Positions 37,089-44,902 of a stretch of DNA of 64,000 bases are shown piece after piece (the first letter of the stretch is position 1; every line of letters begins with the position of its first letter). The notes below the pieces were generated by a model, which had not been told where the DNA came from, searched no databases, and saw only the letters and a program-made list of their open reading frames with translations. A program made the translations under genes and the position numbers. The stretch is from Nocardioides sp. TRM66260-LWL (lineage in GTDB: Bacteria; Actinomycetota; Actinomycetes; Propionibacteriales; Nocardioidaceae), in NCBI RefSeq assembly GCF_020075545.1, contig NZ_JAIQZK010000001.1:558001-622000 (forward strand), given 5' to 3'.

Positions 37089-37586
37089 GTGGCCAACCAG
37101 CGCTCGCAGGTCGTCATGTCGGACGAGGAGGTCTGGGAGTTCCTGCACCAGCAGCGCTCGGCCACGCTCGGCACCTACGGGCCCCAGGGCCGGATCCACC
37201 TCGTGGGCATGTGGTACGCCGTCCGCGACGGCGCGGTCTGGTTCGAGACCAAGGCCAAGGCGCAGAAGACCCTCAACGTGCGCCGCGACCCCCGGGCCTC
37301 GTTCCTCGTCGAGGCCGGGCACACCTACGACCAGCTGCGCGGGGTGGCGTTCGAGGGGCGCGCCGAGATCGTCGAGGACGAGCAGGTCGTCTGGGACGTG
37401 TGCGTCGACGTCTTCGAGCGCTGCACCGCGCCGTACTCCGAGGAGATGCGGCCGCTGGTGGAGCTGATGGCGAAGAACCGCGTCGTCCTCCGGCTCGAGC
37501 CCGAGCGCATCCGCTCCTGGGACCACCGCAAGCTCGGCCTGCCGCCGATGGAGATCGGCGGCACCACGGCGGCGTTCCTCGACTGA
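37089..37586 (+). CDS. Pyridoxamine 5'-phosphate oxidase-family protein (FMN/F420 type)
   Basis: 165 residues with a split-barrel flavin-binding fold (SATLGTYGPQGRIHLVGMWY; VWFETKAKAQKTLNVRRDP; HTYDQLRGVAFEGRAEIVED). It is like the F420- or FMN-dependent reductase families common in actinobacteria, and most unlike true PdxH at its C terminus. One nt after the SDR stop, and last gene of the KstR-controlled operon. It could reduce a steroid or quinone intermediate, but no substrate evidence exists. Convergent with kstR, with 6 nt between. Confidence 0.78.
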   Translation: MANQRSQVVMSDEEVWEFLHQQRSATLGTYGPQGRIHLVGMWYAVRDGAVWFETKAKAQKTLNVRRDPRASFLVEAGHTYDQLRGVAFEGRAEIVEDEQVVWDVCVDVFERCTAPYSEEMRPLVELMAKNRVVLRLEPERIRSWDHRKLGLPPMEIGGTTAAFLD

Positions 37587-37592
37587 GCGGGG

Positions 37593-38264
37593 TCAGTCGC
37601 GCAGCAGCAGGCTGACGGCGACCTCGATCTGGTGCGCGGTGTCGGCGGCGGTGGAGCGTCCGGTGACCCAGCCGACCAGCGCGGAGAGCCAGACGTCGCC
37701 GATCACCTTGGTGATGGCGACGTCCTCCTCGCCCAGCTCGCCGACGTCGACCAGGTCGGGGTGCAGCGCGCGGCTGAGCATGGAGGTCATCGTCATGCCC
37801 ACCCGGTGGATCTCGGCGGTGGCGGAGGAGTCGGCGAACATGAACGCCCGGGTCAGCGCCTCAGTGAGGTGCGGGTCGGCCTGCAGGCCGCGGCTGAGCA
37901 TCTTGAGGATCGTGATCACCCGCTCGGCGGCGGTCTCGCCGGGCACGGGCCGCCCGCGGAGCCCCTGCTCGGCCTTGTCGAACTCGCGGCCGAGGGCCGA
38001 GACCAGGAGGTGGATCTTGGACGGGAAGTACCGGTACAGCGTGCCGAGCGCGACGTCGGCGCGCTCGGCCACCGAGCGCATCTGGACGGCGTCGAAGCCG
38101 CCCTCGGAGGCCAGCGCGATGGTGGCGTCGAGGATGCGCTTGCGGCGCTCGCGCTGCGCGGCGGAGCCGACCTCGTCGGGCGAGGGAGCGGCCGCCGGGG
38201 CGGTCGCGGCGGTGCCCAGGTCGGTGCTTGCGTCGGTGGTGGCGTCGGTGCTGGTGGGGCTCAC
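37593..38264 (-). CDS. kstR: TetR-family repressor of steroid catabolism, KstR
   Basis: 223 residues. The helix-turn-helix region (QRERRKRILDATIALASEGG; VQMRSVAERADVALGTLYRY; FPSKIHLLVSALGREF) is close to that of mycobacterial KstR, and the C-terminal ligand domain has LTRAFMFADSSATAE and VIGDVWLSALVGWVTGR. KstR represses cholesterol-degradation genes and is released by a 3-oxo-cholestenoyl-CoA-type thioester. Four matching operators are in this window, one between this gene and its divergent neighbour. GTG start with an Ala/Thr-rich tail of about 35 residues before the conserved part. Confidence 0.92.
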   Translation of the reverse strand: MSPTSTDATTDASTDLGTAATAPAAAPSPDEVGSAAQRERRKRILDATIALASEGGFDAVQMRSVAERADVALGTLYRYFPSKIHLLVSALGREFDKAEQGLRGRPVPGETAAERVITILKMLSRGLQADPHLTEALTRAFMFADSSATAEIHRVGMTMTSMLSRALHPDLVDVGELGEEDVAITKVIGDVWLSALVGWVTGRSTAADTAHQIEVAVSLLLRD

Positions 38265-38377
38265 GTGTCTTCCGTCCGAGAGGTGGGGCCGGGCGGTCCC
38301 GCAGGCGACCGCGGGCCGGACTCCGGTGGCCGTTCCCGCTGATGACCGCATTAGGCTAGCGAGGTCCGGGTCATGAT

Positions 38378-38391
38378 AGGAACACGTTCCA
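38378..38391. promoter_or_regulatory. KstR-like operator between kstR and the glycosyltransferase gene
   Basis: AGGAACACGTTCCA, one mismatch (first base) to TNNAACNNGTTNNA with a 12-nt GGAAC..GTTCC core. It is 114 nt from the kstR start and 90 nt from the divergent gene, so it could serve autoregulation and co-control the glycosyltransferase trio. Confidence 0.65.
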
Positions 38392-38480
38392 CCTCGTCCG
38401 GGCTGAACCACCCCTTCGGTCCGGACGCCGCGAGCGCCCCAGCCGTTGCCCGCCCACGACTCCCCGGAGGGTCCCACCGC

Positions 38481-39773
38481 ATGCGGATCGCCCTGCTGTC
38501 CTACCGCTCGAAGCCGCACTGCGGTGGCCAGGGCATCTACATCCGGCACCTCTCCCGCGAGCTCGTCGCCCTCGGCCACAGCGTCGAGGTGTTCTCCGGC
38601 CAGCCCTACCCCGAGCTCGACGAGGGCGTCAGGCTGACGAAGGTGCCGAGCCTCGACCTGTACCGCGAGCCCGACCCGTTCCGGGTGCCGCACTGGCGCG
38701 AGTTCCGCGACCGGGTCGACGTCGAGGAGTTCGCGACGATGTGCGCGGCCGGCTTCCCCGAGCCGAAGACCTTCTCGACCCGCGTGGCCCGCCTGCTGCG
38801 CGAGCGGCGCGAGGAGTTCGACGTCGCCCACGACAACCAGGTGCTCGGCTACGGCATGCTCGACGTCGAGCAGACGCTGCCGCTGGTGACGACCCTGCAC
38901 CACCCGATCACCTTCGACCGGCGCATCGACCTCGCGGCCACGCGTCACCCGTGGCGCAAGATCACCCTGCGCCGCTGGTACGGCTTCCTGCGCATGCAGG
39001 GCCGGGTCGCGCGCGCCGCCCGGCTGATCATGACGCCCTCGGAGACCAGCCGCCGCGACATCACCGCCGACTTCGGCGTCGACCCCGCCCGCATGCGGGT
39101 CATCCTGCTCGGCGTCGACGACGCCTTCGTGCCGCCGCCGGCCGACCGGCCCCGCGTGCCCGGCCGGATCCTGGCCATGGCCAGCGCCGATGCGCCGATG
39201 AAGGGCATCGCGACGCTGCTGGAGGCGTTCGCCAAGCTGCGCACCGAGCGCGACCTCGAGCTCGTCCTCGTCACGAAGCCGAAGCCGGGCGGGCGCACCG
39301 AGCAGCTCATCGAGCGGCTCTCGATCGGCGAGCACGTGCGGTTCGTGCACGGCGTGAGCCAGGACGAGCTGGTCGAGCTGATGGGCTCGGCCGAGCTCGC
39401 CTGCGTCCCGTCGTTCTACGAGGGCTTCTCGCTGCCGACCGCCGAGCTGATGGCCTGCGCGACGCCGCTGATCGCCTCCCGCGCCGGCGCGATCCCCGAG
39501 GTCACCGGTCCCGACGGCGAGTGCGCCGACCTCGTCACCGCCGGCGACGTCGGCGAGCTCGAGGCCGCCATCGCCGCCCTGCTCGACGACCCCGAGCGCC
39601 GCGCCCGCATGGGCGCCGCCGGACGCGCCCGCGTCGAGCGGCTCTTCAGCTGGCGGGCGGTGGCGGTCAACGTCGCGGCCGCCTACGAGGAGGTCGTCTC
39701 CCAGTGGCACGCCGAGGGGCCGATGCCCACCGCCACGAAGCGCCAGGCGCGCCGCCTGCGCCGGCACCGCTGA
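38481..39773 (+). CDS. Glycosyltransferase family 4
   Basis: 430 residues of GT-B fold. The N-terminal glycine motif is YRSKPHCGGQGIYIRHLS. The C-terminal donor site has ACVPSFYEGFSLPTAELMAC (E-x7-E) and KGIATLLEAFAKL. It transfers a sugar from an NDP-sugar to an unknown acceptor. GGAGGG at 38466-38471 supports ATG 38481. It begins a three-gene run with a methyltransferase and an alpha/alpha-barrel protein, divergent from kstR with a KstR-like site between. A surface glycoconjugate or glycolipid is the likely product (inference). Confidence 0.85.
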   Translation: MRIALLSYRSKPHCGGQGIYIRHLSRELVALGHSVEVFSGQPYPELDEGVRLTKVPSLDLYREPDPFRVPHWREFRDRVDVEEFATMCAAGFPEPKTFSTRVARLLRERREEFDVAHDNQVLGYGMLDVEQTLPLVTTLHHPITFDRRIDLAATRHPWRKITLRRWYGFLRMQGRVARAARLIMTPSETSRRDITADFGVDPARMRVILLGVDDAFVPPPADRPRVPGRILAMASADAPMKGIATLLEAFAKLRTERDLELVLVTKPKPGGRTEQLIERLSIGEHVRFVHGVSQDELVELMGSAELACVPSFYEGFSLPTAELMACATPLIASRAGAIPEVTGPDGECADLVTAGDVGELEAAIAALLDDPERRARMGAAGRARVERLFSWRAVAVNVAAAYEEVVSQWHAEGPMPTATKRQARRLRRHR

Positions 39774-39827
39774 CCCGTCCCGCTCCCGCTCAGCCCCCGC
39801 TCAGCCCCGCAGCACCCAGGAGGACCC

Positions 39828-40595
39828 TTGCTCACCGTCGACTTCGACCGTCTCGGCCTGACCGCGGGCGACCGCGTGCTCGACATGGGCTGCGGCGCCG
39901 GCCGGCACGCCTTCGAGATGTACCGCCGCGGCGGCGACGTCGTCGCCTTCGACATGGACGCCGACGAGCTGGCCAAGGTGCGCGACCTGTTCGTCGCCAT
40001 GCAGGAGGCCGGCGAGGTGCCCGAGGGCGCGGAGGCCGACGTCAAGCAGGGCGACGCGCTGGCGCTGCCCTTCGCCGACGGCGAGTTCGACCGCGTGGTG
40101 GCCGCGGAGGTGCTCGAGCACATCCACGACGACGTCGCGGCGATCAAGGAGCTCGTGCGAGTGCTGCGTCCGGGCGGCACGCTCGCGGTCTCGGTGCCGC
40201 GCTGGCTGCCCGAGGTGATCAACTGGCGGCTCTCCTCGGACTACCACCACGCCGAGGGCGGGCACATCCGCATCTACACCGACCACGAGCTGATCGACAA
40301 GATCACCAAGGCCGGCCGGTTCAACGACGGCACGCCGGGCGACGCGATGGTCTACGAGGGCCGCGACTACGCGCACGGCCTGCACGCGCCGTACTGGTGG
40401 ATCAAGTGCGCGGTGGGCGTCGACAACGACGAGCACCCCCTGGCCAAGGCGTACCACCGGCTGCTGGTGTGGGAGATCATGAAGCAGCCGCGGGCGCTGC
40501 GCCTGGCGGGCAAGGTGCTCGACCCGCTGATCGGCAAGTCGATGGTGCTGTACTTCCGCAAGCCCGAGGTCGGCGGGGCTGCGGCCCGTGGCTGA
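39828..40595 (+). CDS. SAM-dependent methyltransferase, class I
   Basis: 255 residues. SAM site VLDMGCGAGRHAFE, then acidic DMD (VAFDMDADEL), LPFADGEFDRVVAAEVLEHI and RVLRPGGTLAVSVPRW are the Methyltransf_11/25 pattern. TTG start preceded by AGGAGGA. Substrate unknown. It lies 54 nt after the glycosyltransferase and its end overlaps the next GTG by 8 nt, so the three genes act together. Confidence 0.85.
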   Translation: MLTVDFDRLGLTAGDRVLDMGCGAGRHAFEMYRRGGDVVAFDMDADELAKVRDLFVAMQEAGEVPEGAEADVKQGDALALPFADGEFDRVVAAEVLEHIHDDVAAIKELVRVLRPGGTLAVSVPRWLPEVINWRLSSDYHHAEGGHIRIYTDHELIDKITKAGRFNDGTPGDAMVYEGRDYAHGLHAPYWWIKCAVGVDNDEHPLAKAYHRLLVWEIMKQPRALRLAGKVLDPLIGKSMVLYFRKPEVGGAAARG

Positions 40596-41694
40596 CGCGC
40601 GGCTGCCGTTCGTCGAGGGCGTCCTCTCGGCCGCGCAGGTCGCCGACACCGCTCGCGCGATCGCGGCCATGCAGGAGCCGTGCGGGGCGATCCCGTGGAC
40701 CACCGGCGAGCACGTCGACGTGTGGAACCACGTCGAGGCCGCGATGGCGCTGCTCGTGGGCGGCGAGGTCGAGGCCGCCGAGCGCGCCTACGACTGGGTG
40801 CCGACGAAGCAGCGGGCCGACGGCTCGTGGCCGATGAAGATCGTCGCCGACGCCGTCGAGGACGAGCGGGGCGAGTCGAACATGTCGGCGTACCTGGCCG
40901 TCGGGCTGTGGCACCACTGGCTGCTGCGTCGCGACCAGGCGTTCGTGCGTCGGTTCTGGCCGCACGTGCGCGCGGGCCTCGACTTCGTGGTCTCGCTGCA
41001 GCAGCCCTGGGGCGGCATCGCGTGGACGCCCGTCGACCACTTCTGCCTGCTCACCGGCAACGCCTCGATCCACCACTCGCTGCGGGCCGGCGTCGCGCTC
41101 GCCGAGCTGCTCGACGAGCCGCAGCCGGAGTGGGAGCTGGCCGGCGGCCGGCTCGGGCACGCGATCCGCGCGCACCAGGACCGCTTCGCCGACAAGTCCA
41201 CCTACTCGATGGACTGGTACTACCCGGTGCTCGGCGGCGCCGTCCGCGGACCGGCCGCCCTCGAGCGGCTCGCGTCCCGCTGGGACGACTTCGTCGTGCC
41301 CGGCCTCGGCATCCACTGCGTGGACACCAACCCGTGGGTGACCGGCGCCGAGACCTGCGAGCTGGTGATGGCGCTGGACGTGATCAGCGACCACGCCCGT
41401 GCGCGCACGCTCCTGGCCGACATGCAGCACCTGCGCGCCGGCGACGGCTCGTACTGGACCGGCTGGGTCTACGACACCGGCCGCACCGACGAGCCGGGCG
41501 ACGTCTACTGGCCGCACGAGCAGACCACGTACACCGCCGCGGCGGTGATCCTCGCCGTCGACGCCCTGGGGGAGACCTTCGGCCACGCGACGCCGGGCTC
41601 GGGCATCATGCGCGGCACCTCCCTCGCGCCGCACTTCGCCGAGCTCGCGCTGGAGTGCGGGTGCCCGTCGACGGAGGCGGTGCCGACCCGCTGA
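40588..41694 (+). CDS. Prenyltransferase/terpenoid-cyclase-like alpha/alpha-barrel protein
   Basis: 368 residues, soluble, with repeated short helical units (VWNHVEAAMALLVGGEVEAA, WLLRRDQAFVRRFWPHV, THSMDW-like YSMDWYYPVLGG). It resembles proteins annotated as prenyltransferase in actinobacteria (six-hairpin or terpenoid-cyclase-like barrel). The DxDD or QW motifs of true cyclases are not evident, so a glycan- or lipid-acting role with the preceding glycosyltransferase and methyltransferase is as likely. Overlaps the methyltransferase gene by 8 nt. Confidence 0.65.
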   Translation: MADARLPFVEGVLSAAQVADTARAIAAMQEPCGAIPWTTGEHVDVWNHVEAAMALLVGGEVEAAERAYDWVPTKQRADGSWPMKIVADAVEDERGESNMSAYLAVGLWHHWLLRRDQAFVRRFWPHVRAGLDFVVSLQQPWGGIAWTPVDHFCLLTGNASIHHSLRAGVALAELLDEPQPEWELAGGRLGHAIRAHQDRFADKSTYSMDWYYPVLGGAVRGPAALERLASRWDDFVVPGLGIHCVDTNPWVTGAETCELVMALDVISDHARARTLLADMQHLRAGDGSYWTGWVYDTGRTDEPGDVYWPHEQTTYTAAAVILAVDALGETFGHATPGSGIMRGTSLAPHFAELALECGCPSTEAVPTR

Positions 41695-41756
41695 GCCGCC
41701 CAGCGCCCGCCGGCAATCGGCTCGCGCCCCGGCGCGGCCGCGGGGCAGGATGCGGC

Positions 41757-42437
41757 ATGCCCAGCCTCTCGGAGATCTTCCCGCCCTTCGGCCTGTCGGT
41801 CGCCGCCGGATCCATGGAGCTGCGCGTCCTGCGTGACGACGACCTGCCCGAGCTCGTCGACCTGGTCGCCGCCGGCGTCGCCGACCCTGCTCTCCCGATG
41901 CCGTTCCGTGCCGCCTGGCACGAGGAGCCGCTCGACCTCGGCGGTCCTCGCGGCTTTCCCACCGAGTCGTTGCGCTGGTGGTGGTCGCAGCGCGCCGCGT
42001 GCGCGTCGGACGAGTGGTGGCTGGCTCTCGTCGTCCGGGCCGAGGGCCGGATCGTCGGGCTGCAGGACGTCCACGCCGTCGACTTCCCGCTGACCCGCAC
42101 GGTCGAGACCGGCTCGTGGCTCGGCCGCGAGCACCACGGGCGCGGGCTCGGCACGCTGATGCGTCGCCTGGCGGTCGGCCTCGCCCTGGACGAGCTCGAC
42201 GCCGAGTGCTGCGTCTCCGCCTACATCGAGGGCAACGCCGCGTCGGCGGCCGTCAGCCGGAAGGTCGGCTACGTCGACGGCGAGCGGGTGCGGATCGTCC
42301 AGCGTCGTCGCGGCGAGCGGACGGCCGCCTGGGAGCAGCGAGTGGTGGTCACGCGCGACACGTACGTGCGGCCCGAGGAGCCGGTGCGGATCGAGGGCGC
42401 TGCCGCCGTCCGGCGGTTCCTCGGCATCGAGCGCTGA
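41757..42437 (+). CDS. GNAT-family N-acetyltransferase
   Basis: 226 residues. The acetyl-CoA motif region is SWLGREHHGRGLGTLMRRLA (Q/R-x-x-G-x-G/A type) followed by NAASAAVSRKVGYVDGER, typical of RimJ/RimL-like GNATs that acetylate N termini or small molecules. A CAGGAT box lies 5 nt before the ATG, so it may be leaderless and separate from the upstream run. No clear tie to steroid genes. Confidence 0.85.
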   Translation: MPSLSEIFPPFGLSVAAGSMELRVLRDDDLPELVDLVAAGVADPALPMPFRAAWHEEPLDLGGPRGFPTESLRWWWSQRAACASDEWWLALVVRAEGRIVGLQDVHAVDFPLTRTVETGSWLGREHHGRGLGTLMRRLAVGLALDELDAECCVSAYIEGNAASAAVSRKVGYVDGERVRIVQRRRGERTAAWEQRVVVTRDTYVRPEEPVRIEGAAAVRRFLGIER

Positions 42438-42510
42438 CGCCCGGGCATGCCCGTGGCCCGATCACCGGGTGGTGTCGGGCTGCGGGGTGGTGTGGTGGGT
42501 CAGGCCGGGG

Positions 42511-42533
42511 GTTTCGGCAGGCTCAACCACCGG
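42511..42533. repeat. Extragenic repeat unit, left copy, at the DUF222 gene end
   Basis: A 23-nt unit (GTTTCGGCAGG then CTCAACCACCGG) that matches 44087-44109 at about 18 of 23 positions in the same orientation. It contains the DUF222 stop codon, and a second partial unit follows within the gene's last codons. Confidence 0.5.
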
Positions 42534-43836
42534 GGTCAGGCTCGACCACCACGAGGGTGGTGCCGTGGCGGTCGCGCTTGAATCGGACGCCGTTCGGTGA
42601 TCGCCACAGGTAGACGCCGGGTTGGTCGGGTCCGGCTGGCTTGTATCTCCAGCCTTCGTGGGTCTTGTGGCGGTGGTGCTTCCTGCACAGCGGTGCGAGG
42701 TTGGAGGACGCCGTCGGTCCGCCGGCCTCGTAGGGGTCGATGTGGTCGGCGTCGCAGGACCGTGCCGGTCTGCGGCAGTACGGGAAGACGCAGGTGTGGT
42801 CCCTGATGGTGATCTGCTCGCGGATGAGGTCCGGCACCTCGTAGGCGTCGGAGTACCGCTCGGCGGCGAGGTCGAGGATCGGGCGGACGGTGACGGTGGT
42901 GCCGGCGGTCTGGCACCACGCCTTGATGACGTCGACACCGAGCGGTGAGCGGGACGCCTCGCTCCGGGCGACGTCGCCGAGGGCGCCGGTGACGGCGTCG
43001 ACGGAGAGGTGGACGTAGAGCGCCAGGTGCCGCGACCGGGACGGCGTCGCAGCTGCGGCACTCTCCGTCCCTCCGCTGGCCTCGAGCGGGAGGGCTTGCT
43101 CGCCGCGGGCGAGCATGCCGGCGGCCTTGGCACGGCGGACGTTCAGCGTCTCCTCGGAGCCGGCCTTCTTCAGCTGCTCGGCCAGGGCTGCGATGGCGCG
43201 TTCGAGGTCGGCGGCGTCGGGCTGGTCGAGGATCGCGGAGACGTCGACGGTGCCGTCGAAGCCGGTCTGGCCGAGCCAGACGTCGAAGCGGCGGTGCTCG
43301 GCCTCCCGGGCCTTCCGCAGGATCGCGTCCCCGGGGTCGGCGTGCTCCTGGGCGAGGCGGCAGATGTTCGAGATCTGGGTCCGCGAGACCTGATGGGCGT
43401 AGGCGGCGACCCGGGCGTCGACCAGGTCGGCCGCTTCGGCGGAGAGGGGGATGGTGTCCTCGGCGATCCGGCGGACCTGCCACACCGCCAGCTCGCCCTT
43501 CACCAGACGAGACCACACCCGCGGGAGCCGCACGCACGCCTCGAGTGCCTGGCCGACGTAGAACGACCCGGCTTGCTGGGTCATGCCGAGTGCGGTGATG
43601 AACTCGGTGACCGCATGCTCCTGCACCTCCGGTGCACCGGCGCCGGCGAGGGGAAGCATCATCCCGGTGTCGATGACATACCCAGCGACGTCACCGCTGC
43701 CGGCCACGTGTGCGATCGCCCAGTCCGCGGCGGCGATGAACACCTCGCGCTCCGACTGCTCAGCGGCAGCCCGCGCTGCCATCGCGGCGCGCAGGGCGTC
43801 GCTGTCACGCAGCAGCCGAGGGGTCCGAGAGGGCAT
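42523..43836 (-). CDS. DUF222 / HNH endonuclease (13E12 repeat family)
   Basis: 437 residues. The N-terminal DUF222 part (about 1-300) is followed by an HNH nuclease domain with CVFPYCRRPARSCDADHIDP, then SSNLAPLCRKHHRHKTH (zinc cysteines C-x4-C and L-C-x2-HH). This is the 13E12 family found in many near-copies in actinobacterial genomes and suspected of being mobile. ATG 43836 is supported by a TAGAAT -10 exactly 6 nt upstream, and a LexA-like box abuts it. The last codons are formed by an extragenic repeat. DNA cleavage is inferred; target unknown. Confidence 0.85.
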   Translation of the reverse strand: MPSRTPRLLRDSDALRAAMAARAAAEQSEREVFIAAADWAIAHVAGSGDVAGYVIDTGMMLPLAGAGAPEVQEHAVTEFITALGMTQQAGSFYVGQALEACVRLPRVWSRLVKGELAVWQVRRIAEDTIPLSAEAADLVDARVAAYAHQVSRTQISNICRLAQEHADPGDAILRKAREAEHRRFDVWLGQTGFDGTVDVSAILDQPDAADLERAIAALAEQLKKAGSEETLNVRRAKAAGMLARGEQALPLEASGGTESAAAATPSRSRHLALYVHLSVDAVTGALGDVARSEASRSPLGVDVIKAWCQTAGTTVTVRPILDLAAERYSDAYEVPDLIREQITIRDHTCVFPYCRRPARSCDADHIDPYEAGGPTASSNLAPLCRKHHRHKTHEGWRYKPAGPDQPGVYLWRSPNGVRFKRDRHGTTLVVVEPDPGG

Positions 43837-43842
43837 AGCCTG

Positions 43843-43848
43843 ATTCTA
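43843..43848 (-). promoter_or_regulatory. -10 box of the DUF222/HNH gene
   Basis: TAGAAT on the minus strand with 6 nt before ATG 43836; leaderless arrangement. Confidence 0.55.
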
Positions 43849-43850
43849 TG

Positions 43851-43864
43851 CGAACACGCGTTCG
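43851..43864. promoter_or_regulatory. LexA (SOS) box-like palindrome
   Basis: CGAACACGCGTTCG, the CGAAC-N4-GTTCG form of the actinobacterial LexA site. It ends 2 nt upstream of the DUF222 -10, where bound repressor would block transcription. Confidence 0.65.
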
Positions 43865-44086
43865 AGAGGAAGTGGATATCCCCAGATCAGACCAGGTTTT
43901 CGAAGCGGCGACCACAGACAACTGAGAGAAACTACGACGAGGCCGGCAGCGGCGAACGGGGAACACCCGCTGTACCGAGACGGCGAGCGACCACCGAGTG
44001 CCATGACCGCCACCGGGACCACCGACATGCGGTGAGCCGACCGCGGCTGGTCGGCCACACGTCACGGCCAGCATTGCGGTGCGGGG

Positions 44087-44143
44087 GTCTCGACAAGCTC
44101 GACCATCGGCGCGAGCTCGACCACCGGCGCGAGCTCGACCACC
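44087..44143. repeat. Extragenic repeat, right copy, with tandem 18-nt units
   Basis: GTCTCGACAAGCTCGACCAT.. (44087-44109) is followed by two identical 18-nt units GGCGCGAGCTCGACCACC (44108-44125 and 44126-44143). Related to the unit at 42511-42533 on the other side of the DUF222 gene. Confidence 0.6.
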
Positions 44144-44190
44144 GCGCCGCGCCCGACCACCAGCGCGCTCGCCCGCGTCGACGCTCACTG

Positions 44191-44853
<663 letters not shown>

Positions 44854-44873
44854 CTATAGAGTGGCGAGCCAAG

Positions 44874-44887
44874 TGGAACACGTTCTA
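44874..44887. promoter_or_regulatory. KstR-like operator before the FadE34-like gene
   Basis: TGGAACACGTTCTA fits TNNAACNNGTTNNA fully. It is 15 nt from ATG 44903, overlapping the likely core promoter, and 29 nt from the divergent methyltransferase start. Confidence 0.78.
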
Positions 44888-44902
44888 GTTTCTGGAGGGC
44901 GC

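Larger units (their letters stand above)
43837..44190. other. 354-nt gene-free stretch with promoter, SOS box and repeats
   Basis: Contains the DUF222 -10 (43843-43848), the LexA-like box (43851-43864), a comparatively AT-richer stretch to about 44030, and then extragenic repeat units (44087-44143) leading to the end of the methyltransferase gene. I see no coding frame with credible composition in it. Confidence 0.6.

Noticed and set aside
42442..42453. Palindrome CGGGCATGCCCG as a terminator of the GNAT gene
   Set aside because: Perfect but only 12 nt with no loop, so it cannot form a stable hairpin; chance in GC-rich DNA is likely.
42523..43836. DUF222/HNH gene as a transposase or insertion sequence
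   Set aside because: There is no transposase domain, terminal inverted repeat or target duplication; only related direct repeats flank it.
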